Source: Alnus glutinosa | Lineage: Eukaryota; Streptophyta; Magnoliopsida; Fagales; Betulaceae | Reading direction: 5' to 3' | Length of the DNA: 64,000 nucleotides | Assembly: GCF_958979055.1 (NCBI RefSeq) | Contig: NC_084886.1 | Location: 7,268,154 to 7,332,153 of the forward strand | Part shown: piece after piece, positions 1 to 10,389 of the stretch | How positions within the stretch are numbered: the stretch's first letter is position 1 | Layout: each line of letters opens with the position of its first letter | Notes under the pieces: generated by a model | What the model was told of the DNA's origin: nothing | Databases searched by the model: none | The model's input: only the letters and a program-made list of their open reading frames with translations | Position numbers and translations under genes: made by a program

Positions 1-870
1 ATTTTGTTTTCGGCCCTGCACTGAGTCATGGGCTGTTGGTCTTTCTTCTCTCTAGGTGTCTCTTTAAAAAACTAAGAGATGAATGTGTTTTCCTCTAATC
101 CTTTTGAAGATTTGGAGTTTGTGGGTTTCGTTCTACGATTGGGATGTTCAAAGTTAGAAGCAAAGATCGGTTTCTGTTTCTGGTAAGGCTTAAACTGGTG
201 CGGGGAGCATGGAGAATGAAGATATGTTTTCTCTCTTGGATCTGCACTTTCTGTGCTGTTTCAAGGGTTGTCGGCAACATTTTAGGAGGAGTGAATTGTG
301 ATGGGTTGCACAACCTAGGGTATTTATTTTTTATGGTGTCGGCAACATTTTGATGAAGAAGAAGACTGATATTTGGGTGCACAAATTGGGTTACTTCTAT
401 TCCAACAAGGGAATATGCTTATTCTTGAGCAAGTTTTTGATGGGGTTTTGTTATAGTACACGGATAAGTTTATTTCAGAGCAAATTTTTTCGTTTAGATG
501 AAGCCTTATACAGATATACTAGCGACTCCCTACGCTCTATGCCAACCTATATTATTTAGTTTAATGTTTTTGGCTTCTTTAGATTGTGTTCTGTTGATTA
601 ATTTCTTTTGTCTGCCATAGTAGACTTTAGATCTACTTTTTAGATCAGATCTTGCTCTCTTATCTTCTTATAATATAACTCATTGTAAAAGAGATTTATT
701 TTTTTTGTGTTCTATTGCTAAGGCAACTGCCATCTAAGTCAGGAATTAGTCATGTACTTTATTTTTAAGAGTATTTATACCTTTAATTACAGCTTTTGGC
801 CCTATGGGCCTCAGATTATAATAAAGATTATTTTTTTGTTAAAAAAAAGGAAAAAAAAAAAAAAAGTGAT
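1..870 (+). repeat. Probable poly(A)-tailed retroposon remnant
   Basis: No convincing gene is seen; the open frames here are short and lack splice context. The stretch ends in an A-rich tail (about 841-866) just after an AATAAA-type signal in a T-rich context (about 820-830), as expected for a retroposed transcript or LINE 3' end. The left limit may lie outside the window and no target-site duplication could be found. It could also be the 3' end of an unseen gene to the left. Confidence 0.3.
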
Positions 871-1522
871 GGTGCATCATGCATGTTTAAGCTCCCTAAA
901 AGCGATATATGTACAATTTATATTGCATAACTATTCTACAACCAAGATAAATTAGGTGAAACTCACGTACGTAGATCCTACGTGTAAACCTCACTCAATA
1001 TATATTAAAATTATAAATTAGTTGAATTATAATTTTATCATTTCCCGTAAGCCCGCACTCGCTATCAGGTTCCAAATTAGAAAAAAAAAAAAACAATACC
1101 AAAGGCCAAAAGGGGTAGGACACGCCATTGATTTGATGTTGGGGTAGCACTCGCACTCAGAGCTCTTGCCGCCACGTGTTGGTTCCGTAAAGGCAAAAAG
1201 GACAATCAATCATATTGGCGTTTGGCCATCCATTTGAGCAAGCCAAAAGCCGAAAGGCGGAAAGGGCTGACAACCACAGGTTTGGTTTTTAACTTTAAAT
1301 TTTGCCAGAGAGCCATTAGGATTTCTCATATTTGTAGGGTCTAGAAGAACTTCAGCAGGATGCTGGGCTAGGTTGGAGGTCACATGCTAAAAACTGTAGC
1401 CCGAGCACAACCATACATGAGGTTTTCTGTGGGCTCATAGCTCAAGCCCAGTTTGTTTGGGCTCACATTTCTTCTTTAATTTCAAATTCAAATAAAAAGA
1501 GTTTCGGACACCCCTGACCATA
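871..1522. other. Intergenic, nothing recognised
   Basis: AT-rich intergenic sequence. Only short open frames are seen, with no splice-consistent homology, RNA gene or clear repeat ends. Confidence 0.5.
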
Positions 1523-2234
1523 AGATTGACAATTTTTGACATGACTCGCTAATCCAATACGAAGTTAAAGGATTAGGGTTAAACTTAAAAAGGTTCGGAT
1601 TATAAAATGGTTGACTCATTAGACCCGTTTAATAAAATAGTCATTATAGGGTCTATTCGTTTGACCTATGGATCGACCCGTTTGACCCATAGGTCGACCC
1701 ATTTACTTAAAATCTTTTTTTTTTTTTTCAACATTAAAAATTAAATCTAAACAGTCTCTCTTTGTCTAAAGAGTAAAGACTACTACTAAAAAAAAAAGAG
1801 TAAAGACTAAATTAAAAAAATATCACAAAAAATAACACAAGCCTTTTTTCTTTTATTGAGTTAGATTTTGAATAAAAAAAAGGCAAATATTAAAAAAAAA
1901 TCAGCGTAATTTTTTTTTTCTCTTTCAAGTTTTTGAACTTAGAAGTCGAATAAAAACAAGTAAACAATTAAACAACTCAATGTTTCATATTTCAAATGTG
2001 AAATAATATAATTATTCAAAAAAAATTGATTTTTTTTAGTTTAAATTTATGTTTTTATTTTTATAGACTTTATTAATAAATAGGTCGTGTCAACCCATTA
2101 TTTAACAGGGTCGTGTTAAAGATTAATGATTTAATCATTTTATCTAAACAGTCGTGTCATAATTAACCCTTAACAAATTGACAAGTCAAACAGGTCAGAT
2201 CAAACAGATCGAGTCCACCCATTTTGCCAGCCCT
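1523..2234. mobile_element. Degenerate hAT-type non-autonomous element
   Basis: The right end reads CCATTTTGCCAGCCCT. The left part (GACAATTTTTGACATGACTCG-like, from about 1528) and repeated GACCCGTTT / GGGTCGTGT words on both sides resemble a very common plant hAT MITE family whose ends start GGGCTGGCAA. The inner part is AT-rich and non-coding. I could not find a clean 8-bp target duplication, so the element is probably old and the family call is by resemblance from memory. Confidence 0.45.
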
Positions 2235-2607
2235 ACGCAGCCCCACACAGAGCAGAATTTTGTGCATTCAGCATGCCCGGCATCTTTATTCATTAATATC
2301 AAAACTAATTATTTCCGAAATAATGTGTTAACAAATTTTATAATTTAACAGAAAAACAAATTTCAAATTACTACGAAAAAGGAAAAATATCAAAATCAAA
2401 AGCCTAAAAAGCCAAAAAATAAAAAATAAAAAAAATTCAAATTTAACTGGAAAACAAATAAATTTACCCAAAAATGTTAAAACTCTAGAGGCCAAAAATA
2501 AAATAAAAAAAAAGAGCCTAAAATTCCGCAATTTGACTAACAAGACTTCCTATATTATCAAAAGTCGAAAGTGCTATTGTCAACAAAACTGGAGCAACAA
2601 GAGCAAG
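2235..2607 (-). other. 3' UTR/downstream region of the G3BP-like gene
   Basis: Downstream of the stop codon of the minus-strand RNA-binding gene. It is very A-rich on the plus strand (T-rich in the transcript), with no other coding signal. The poly(A) site cannot be placed exactly. Confidence 0.45.
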
Positions 2608-5600
2608 CTAAACCCTAGTTTGTGCCTCAGTGAATGATTCCCGTTTGGCTCTTCCTCCACCATTTTGGTAAACCCTCTGGCCAGTTTCTACATTCCGTCC
2701 GCCATTATCACGTGTTCGACTTGAGAAATCACCCCGCCTCTCAAAATCATTTCCTCTCCCATAGCCACGGCCTCCATTGGAATTTCCGCCATTGAAGTCT
2801 CCCCGGCCTCTAAAGTTATCATTACGATAACCGCCCCGTCCTGATGGAAACCTCCCCCTATCATTGTTTGCTGCAAAACACCAAATCATCAGCACCAACC
2901 GTATATTGAGTAATTTAATAAACTCATACTAATCAACCATTAAAAAAAAAACTTGGGACAATATTTTTATAGATATTTGGTGTTTTTTTTTTGCTGGGGG
3001 GGTAGATTTAATCCAATTGGCAGAGATGCTAAAACTTTAGAAAAGCAACTAACTCAACATAAATTGCGTAAATAACAATTAAGAGGATCTTATCAAAAAT
3101 AATAAAAACTAAAAAGAGGAATGATGGATAAAATTTCACTTGCCTCGCCTTTCCTCAACGTGAAGTTTACGATCAGACATCAAGATTGGAGAAGCCTGAA
3201 ATAGCAACATGATAAAGTCCAATCAACCATTAACCACCCCGTCCATGAAACTAAAACACATTAACACAACATTCAATTAACAAGCATCGACCACAAAAGC
3301 AGCTACATGAATGAGGTATGGACTTGCGTAGAAACAAGCATGAGAATAAAAATTAAAAGCATTTAAAGAGCAGTTTCTACAATTAAATTATTGTTGATCA
3401 GCACAAAAAAAAAAGATTAAGGAACAAGGTTAATCCCCAATATCCAAGTAGGAAAATGTTAGATTTACAACACCAATACAATAACTGCACAACAACCCCT
3501 CACATGAGGGTGGGCTCCACACACTGGGGTCCACACTCATGTGAGGGGTTGTTGTGATGGTGTAGTGTAAGAATCAAATCCCATCCAAGTAACACCACAG
3601 AGTTGTTTGATTCAAGACAAAGGGTAACAAATTAAGGGTCAAAGAAAACAAAACAGCAAAGCCAATACCTCAATAGCAAGATTCATTGAAATGGCAGATT
3701 CGAACTCCACGAATCCAAAGCATGAACCTTGTAGCTGGATAGAAGATAAACAATACATAACATGTAAATACCATTAAAAGTAATAACTCAAAATGGAATT
3801 GAACAAAATTAAATCTTAGGCAGACCTTGTTACTTCTAACTTGAATACCATCATGCTTAATGGACCCGAATTCCTTAAACACTACTTCAAGTTGTTCTAT
3901 TGTTGCATCCATGGGCAGATTCGGTACGAATAAGGCGTAAGTCTTAACACCTGCTTGATCATCAATCTTTTTCAAGGTACTGTTTCGACTAGGAGCTGAG
4001 GTTCTACTAGGAGCTGAAGCCTCAGGTACTGCAGATGAACGGGGCCTTTCTGCAGACTTAACAGGGGAATACCTCACTTGGAACGGAGCATTATTGTCCT
4101 TCAATGCATGCACCTGAAACAAGCACAATACACGACAATTAAGAATGTTCAGTCATTAAATTAGCAAGGCAACTATAAATTACTCACCACTGACGCAAAG
4201 GACTTCTTTGGAGCATTTTCTTGGATTTTAGAAGCAGCAGTCTCAGTGATTGTGGATACAGCATTCTGACTTGAATTAATTGGATGCTCAGCAACGTCCC
4301 CTTTTTCACTAACTGACACCTTCTGGTCAGCAAACTGGGGACTGACTTCTTTTCCATTGTTATTTTCTGCAGTACCATCCTCCACAGGGGTAGTTTGCTT
4401 TGGCTCAGGATGATCAGGAACATCAGTTAACTCTGTAATGAAAGAAAACTATAAATCTTTTCCGATTCAATCATAAAAACCACCCCCACCCCTACTCTTC
4501 TCTGAGGAAAAAATGAGAACCATAAAGAATGGGAAAAATAGCACACAAATGGAAACATGAAACGTACCAGAATCTGGTGTCAACGCAGCTTTCACAGCAC
4601 TTTCTTCAGTATGATTGTTTGCCACAGAATCAGCCCCCGTGGATTCAGATTCACCCACGTACCTAAAAACAGCATTCATGACAAAGTAGCCTTTCTCTTG
4701 GGGTGCTAGAAAGAAAGATTCAGTAAAGTTCCTTTTCACATTGTCCTTTCCAGTTAAAAAACCGGTAACTAAAACAATCACCCCATCCTTGTATGAATAC
4801 TCTGCATCTACAGTCAATAGTTCTGACTTATAGCTCGGGAAGTCGAAGGAGAGTATCTTCTCATTAATGGCCTGCTCCAAAATGAAAGAAACCAACTTAT
4901 TCATAAACGTCTGCAACTGGCTATATCAAAGTCCCTTGAAGGATAAAGCTTAGACAAAAATGACAGAAAAAGAGAATGTCACAGATATTTGACTTTCTTT
5001 CTTTTATCTTTTAATTTGGGCAATTGAAACCATAAATCTAAAATACAAAATAAAATCCTAAATAGCGGCAAAAGAAAACAGCTTAATTAAAACAAAAGAG
5101 CAACAAAGTGCTAGATATTAACAAATAACAAACACTATGACACTTCCTCACTTTTTCCATGAGTCCAAAATATTTATCTCTTCCTCACAATTCATATAGC
5201 CCAAAGGATTTAGAGAATCTAACAATCATCTTCCAAGGTAATCCAAACAAGATTCAATAAATTCCTTCTCAAGTCAATATAACCAATAAAAAGCCATAAA
5301 ATATACCAGAATTCAACAATTTTTTCAATCCACAAACATATAAACCAAGTGCAAAAATGAGCTACAAGACACATGCAACAGTGAAACTAATAGCTTAAGC
5401 ATCTACTACCCGTCCATGCAATGTTGTGCACATGCATTTGGGGCAATAAGTAGCATCTATGAGCCCCCTCTGGGAGGTATTGTTGCTTTTGCAAGTGGGG
5501 AAAATGTGCAACTCGAGTGGGAACAACATCAATGAGGCAGTTTAGCTTATATTTTACAAAACTTACATCCACAGTAGTAACAGATGTCATCACACCATCG

Positions 5601-5752
5601 AGTCCAGGTCGGGTGAGCACACTTGAATCATTAAAAAACCTGTAAACCTCTTTTGGTGTTTGATGAAGAATAGTGTAGTACTGATTCACAAAAGTATTGC
5701 CAACTATCTGCACACTAGGGACAGCAGAATCATCTTCATTCTGAGATGCCAT
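2608..5752 (-). CDS. G3BP-like protein: NTF2 domain, RRM and RGG tail
   Basis: Seven coding exons on the minus strand: 5567-5752, 4568-4871, 4188-4432, 3826-4113, 3669-3734, 3144-3195, 2608-2870. They sum to 1404 nt, 467 residues. An NTF2-like domain comes first (about residues 10-130; FVNQYY near the start, FFLAPQEKGYFVMN near the end). An acidic, Ser/Pro-rich linker follows, then an RRM (about 305-380; RNP-like YALFVPNLP and CFGFVEFE) and an RGG/GYG-rich tail. This order is that of plant G3BP homologues, cytosolic RNA-binding proteins that enter stress granules through the NTF2 dimer; the RGG tail binds RNA. The start MASQNEDD follows an acceptor (exon edge 5754), so there is a leader exon. 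The intron after residue RR of HVEERR uses a GC donor (GCAAGT); the nearby GT would give a stop at once. From memory, Arabidopsis At2g03640 and At1g69250 are the closest relatives. Confidence 0.92.
3451..3582. mobile_element. MITE with 9-bp target duplication in G3BP intron
   Basis: A 132-bp palindromic insertion: an arm with CAACAACCCCTCACATGAG is answered by CTCATGTGAGGGGTTGTTG. It is flanked by ATCCAAGTA at 3442-3450 and 3583-3591. The 9-bp duplication suggests a Mutator-like MITE. It lies in the intron before the 52-nt exon. Confidence 0.75.
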
Positions 5753-5754
5753 CT

Positions 5755-6745
5755 CTGCACCAATACAATGAAAAAGAATCACCACAAAATAATCCAAATT
5801 CTTACATATAGGATCCAGACAAAAAATATGCACAAGAAGAGGAGATATGTCTTTCTTTTGAGAATTTAATATTACGAAACATACATGCAAAAACAAATAA
5901 AAGAGACAAGGAAACAAATTCTGCTAATAGCATAGTTAGAAACCAATTCCTAACATTGAGACGATATTTAACACGATGAAGAATAACACAATTTGTAGGC
6001 AAAGTTAGCACAATTATTTGTGTGTGCAAATGCATTCGAACTTAATAAAAAACATGAAAACTTATACATTTATTCAAACTTAACAACGAGCATTCGTGTG
6101 CAGTGTGCAGATAAAATTTAGATCAACATCTTAAACATGCTTCAACCCAACGGCACATGTAATGAACAAAATCCTTGTCAAAATAATAATCAACGTGAAC
6201 CCAAACGATTGCTCAAGACCCAATCATAATACGCTAAACATGAAACGTATAATTATCAAATAAACAAAGGATAAATTTGACTAATTCACGGATTATAATT
6301 CTTCGGAAAGCATTGTAAAACTGAAAATTTCTGTTTTTTTCAATCAGGATAGATATATCACAATAAAGCATTAACAAGAAAACTCCTTGGACCAAAATCG
6401 CTGTTTATTTTTAGGGAGTTTGTTAGGAATGAAAACAATTCCAAAAAGCCAAACCTTAAATATTGTGCATTATAACACGCAGAGCTAGAACTTTTATCGA
6501 ATAATTCAAACAAGGTAAAACCCTAGATCCAGACACCTCAAATCTCGACTAGAAAAGAATCCGCAAGTAACCGATCTATAACGCAAAAACAAATACATTA
6601 ACAAACAACATGGATATTATAACAATATAACGGCGGCGATGCGAGTGTTTTACCTCGGCAGAGGGATCGAAATCCCCGAGAGAGAAAGAGCGTGCGGGTC
6701 TGAGAGCTGCGTTTGGGAGGCAGAGAGAATATTAGAGAACGATTA
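5755..6745 (-). other. Leader intron and 5' UTR exon of the G3BP-like gene
   Basis: The minus strand has a donor consensus (GAG|GTAAAA, exon edge 6654) pairing with the acceptor TGCAG just before the start codon (exon edge 5754). This gives a non-coding first exon of about 6654-6745 and a leader intron of about 900 nt. Placed by consensus only. Confidence 0.6.
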
Positions 6746-6773
6746 AGAGCGTGAACCACGATGGTAATATGTG

Positions 6774-6781
6774 TATTTATA
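6774..6781 (-). promoter_or_regulatory. TATA box of the G3BP-like gene
   Basis: TATAAATA on the minus strand, about 30 nt upstream of the expected cap site near 6745 and upstream of the leader exon. Confidence 0.5.
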
Positions 6782-7224
6782 GATACAAAATTCTGGCCCT
6801 TTTTAATTGGGTTTCGTATTCAGCACGACACGGAGATTTAAGCCGTCCTCGGCTCGGATATGGATTTATATTTCTAAAAGAACAAGGGTTCTTTTAGAAA
6901 AAGGTTCTGGACGGCTGTGATTTGTCTTCTGGAGTGACGATCAACCTAAAGTTTGATATTCAACGGCCCTGATTGGTGCGGATTATTACACGCTACGTGG
7001 CGGAGTCCTGAATAGCTGAAGGTACACACGCGCTTAAAAGGAGCTTTCTTTACGCCTTTTTTTTTTTTTTTGGCTTTTTTTGGCTTTTTTCCTTTTGAGA
7101 TATGATTAGCTGAATATGGAATTATTTTCAAATAAGGAAAAAAGGCTGAAGTTCAGGCTGGCATTGGTTGTAAGTTGTAAGTTGTAAAACTCAGGTAAGA
7201 CAGAACCTCAAATATAGACTCATG
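6782..7224. other. Intergenic/promoter side of the G3BP-like gene
   Basis: Upstream region of the minus-strand gene. It includes an 11-nt perfect hairpin-like pair around 6875-6900 (AAAAGAACAAG..CTTTTAGAAA-type) and a T-run at 7060-7090. No gene seen. Confidence 0.4.
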
Positions 7225-8660
7225 TCCGCCCAATCAACGAGTGAAACGTGTGGCTATGCAGCCCCGCCCCCTCCACGTGGTTAATCCGATTGTTACTAAA
7301 ATGTCACTTAGCAACGCGGTATTTTACACACGTGTCACTCACAAGTTGTTAAATGCATTTTATTTTTTATTTTTTTTAAAAAAATAAATAAATAAAAAAG
7401 GCACTTTTAATCACGTGGAAATAACTCACATCACTAACCACTTCATTTTCTTTTTTTTTTTTAAAAAAAAGAAGAACATACTTTATTTTCTATTCTTCTT
7501 CTTCTTTTTGTTCTTCTTATTTCTGTTCATCTTCTTCTTTTCTTTTTTTCCCTCGCTGGAAACTTCTTCAAGGCCGACGAAATCTTCTCCTTCCTTCCCC
7601 CATGAAATCCAATTCAAAAAATCCCCCAAAAATTCTCTGTCGACCCATTACTAACAAAACACCAAAAAAATACCAAGAATCACCAAAATTGCCCAGTCGC
7701 CGGAAATTAGATTCAAAAAACCAAAACAACAAAAACCCAGTCATCGAAAATCGCCTAGTCGCCGAATTCAAACCCGGCCATCAAACCAAAACAACAAAAA
7801 CCCAAAATCAGATTCAAAATTAGGCCGGTCCTCCGATCCCTGCATCACCGAAACATCAAGGGATAAGAAAGAGAGAGAGAGAGAGAGAGAGATCAGCACA
7901 AGAGAGAGTGTGAGAGAGATAGAGAGAGAGTACCTGTGGTCGACGAAGATCGGAGGCCTGTAAGAGTGAGTTGGCCGATCTCCTCGGGTGGTGGCGTGCG
8001 GCCGGGCCAGTAGGGGTGAGTGGTCGATGAGAGAGAGAAGAGAGTGAGAGTGAGTGGTCGTCGAGTGAGAGAGAAGAGAGTGGAAGTGAAGAGAGAGAGA
8101 GAGAGAGATAGCATTAAATGTAAGGTAGCTTTTAGAAATAAAACAAAAATTGAAATAATTAATTGTAAAGTCAAATTTGAAATTTCAATATACCAAAGCG
8201 CACCCACACCGGTTTTTTAATTCGTTTTTTTAAAATTTATATACCAAATAGCCACGTGGCAAATAACCCACGTGGCTAAAATTTTAATATGAAAAAAATA
8301 AATAAATAATTAGCCATGTGGTTTATTTTTCATGTGGCCAATTGGCGACATGGCCAATAAAGCACGTGACTAATTTATAAAAAAAAAATTGAAAAAAAAA
8401 ATAAAAAATTTTCAATTCCTGAAAAATTGAAAATATATATATATATAATTTTTTTAGCCACGTGGCTTATTTACCGCATGGTTAAGTGGCAACGTGACAA
8501 TAATCCACGTGGCTAATTGGTGACGTGTTAAAATCCGTGTGGCTAATTACCTACGCAACACATTTCGCTACTTGGTAAATTACACACGTGGCGAAATCGC
8601 GACGTGTATAAATACCATGTAGCGAAATAGCCACGTGGTTATAGTATAGGGTACTGTACT
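7225..8660. mobile_element. CACGTG-rich block, probable end of a CACTA-like DNA transposon
   Basis: About ten copies of a CACGTG core, mostly as CCACGTGG or GCCACGTGGC, with many near-copies (GACGTG, CATGTGG), lie in both orientations at 7266-7450 and 8250-8640. Between them is a GC-richer minus-strand stretch with GA repeats (7869-7892, 8091-8107) and a good minus-strand donor (CCACAG|GTACTC near 7932), looking like a transposon leader exon. Dense short subterminal repeats around a promoter are typical of En/Spm-type elements. The terminal CACTA/TAGTG ends were not found, so the family is inferred and the piece may be truncated. Confidence 0.35.
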
Positions 8661-10158
8661 AGTCATCGGTTAGTTACAACTCAATCGTATACACGATGGA
8701 GATCAAAGTAGGAGAACATTAGTTACATTGGGGAACTAAGGGAAGCCAACGACAGAGTAATATTAGCATGACATTAGAGTGGTTCTCTCTCAAAATTATT
8801 TGTTAAAATTTGTGGATTTAATTAAATTGAAAGTAAATCTCTAATGCGTTAATATGCTACTTCAAGAAATCGCTACCGAAGGAAATATCGCAATAATTTT
8901 TTTTTTTCTCTTGCGTATTCATCAAGCCCATCCAAAAAGAAAAAAAGAAAAAAACAACCGAATTTGATTGTGTGTGAACATGGGGTGTCGTTGACATGCT
9001 TGTGGTGTGGTAGTCGATTGGGTTGTTTGGTCTTCGTGGGGGGTGGTTGGCGATGGTTCCATGAGAGGTGGAAGAATCCATTAAACGATCTATTGACCGA
9101 ACCCTAGACCACCGAGGGGTGGAAGTGGTGTTAGTTAGATATCAAGTTTCACTTGCAATGAGAGATGGGGATCAACTTGACGATCGTTGAAAATTGTCAA
9201 ATAATCAATGTGGTAGGTCAATTAACAAGTGGCATAAACAATTCATTTTCTACCCAAGCTAACTTGTAAAAGCCATGCCTTGCAAAAGGAGTTAGACGCA
9301 ACAAAGATAAAAATTTTAGAATTAAAAATGATAATTGTTTTAATATTGAAGAGATAACAAATCTAGTGATGAGCGGCAGGAACAGAGCTAGAAGTTCTTA
9401 TAGATAGGGTCAATGGCCATTTTTTTTTTTTATATTTACCTTATATTTTTTAATTTTTTAGGGATAATATTGATTCAAATTTTTGTTGTTGTTGTGAGTG
9501 ATATTTTCAGTAAAATGAGGAATATTGAAAATCTTTCTCTTGTTCGTCTTCTACCGCACACTAGTCACGAGACATTACCCTTAACAAGGACATGGCGGCC
9601 ACCATGGGAACGAGGACGAGATTGAAAAGCTGTTTCATTAATAATCAAACCTGGAATGCAAGGTTGTTTTTAAAGGTGAGAAAATGTTAGGAACTCTAGA
9701 TTTTTATTCTCTTAATAAGCTTTATCAGCATATTTTGATTCTATTCCTATAGGCTATTCCTTAGTAATTAAGTTAAATAGTAGTTTTTTTTTTTTTTTTT
9801 TTTTATCTTTTTTATTTATTTATAAGATTTCAGTATTTTTTATTTTTTTTCAACAAAATCAAGTAAGATTGAGAGAGAGAGAGGAGATCATATTGGATTC
9901 CAACTCTTATTAATACCGAAGAATAGAAGAGTTTACCAAATTTGCCATTCAATTTTTTTTTTTCTGGTCAAATACCAAATTTGTCATAGTCAATGTACTA
10001 GGATGACGGAACTGATATACAACAACTGAAGTCAAAAAATGCAATGATAAGAGAAAGAAATTAAAAAATAAAAAATAAAAAAATCTAATAATGGCAAAAG
10101 GAAAAGGGCACGTTTGACGCGGGGCGAGTCGATATGAAATGGCGTTCAGGAACGAGGA
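8661..10158. other. Intergenic, repeat debris
   Basis: AT-rich intergenic DNA with T-runs (9421-9431, 9784-9804) and a GA run (9872-9882). No gene with coding or splice support is seen. A short poly(A)-type insertion at 9949-9972 is listed separately. Confidence 0.4.
9934..9987 (-). mobile_element. Ultra-short retroposon tail with 15-bp target duplication
   Basis: TACCAAATTTGCCAT (9934-9948) and TACCAAATTTGTCAT (9973-9987) match at 14 of 15 positions and flank a 24-nt insert which on the minus strand reads TTTGACCAG followed by 11 A. This fits a poly(A) retroposon truncated to its last bases. Confidence 0.55.
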
Positions 10159-10165
10159 AAAAAAG
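10159..10165 (-). terminator. Pol III terminator of tRNA-Thr
   Basis: A run of seven T on the minus strand, about 9 nt after the tRNA 3' end. Confidence 0.75.
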
Positions 10166-10174
10166 ATAAGGAAG

Positions 10175-10246
10175 AGCTCCCGGCGAGGATCGAACTCGCG
10201 ACCTTTCGCTTACGAAGCGAACGCACTACCACTATGCTACGGAAGC
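10175..10246 (-). tRNA. tRNA-Thr, anticodon CGU
   Basis: A full cloverleaf on the minus strand, 72 nt without intron. The acceptor stem GCTTCCG pairs with CGGGAGC (one G-U). The anticodon stem TTCGC/GCGAA closes the loop TTCGTAA, giving anticodon CGU for the ACG codon. The T arm is GCGAG/CTCGC with loop TTCGATC. Box A (TAGCATAGTGG) and box B (GTTCGATCC) are intact. The gene is divergent from the asparagine-synthetase domain gene, whose start codon is only 143 nt away. Confidence 0.93.
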
Positions 10247-10389
10247 CTTCGCTTTTGCTGGTTCTCAACATTTTTCATATTTATTTATTAAACATGAAAA
10301 ACCCTTCTGTCCCATTCTAAAATAGGGTTTAGGCTTTTGTAAAGGACGAAGACGGAGGCGCAGACGCAGAACGAGAGGGAGTGAAGGAG

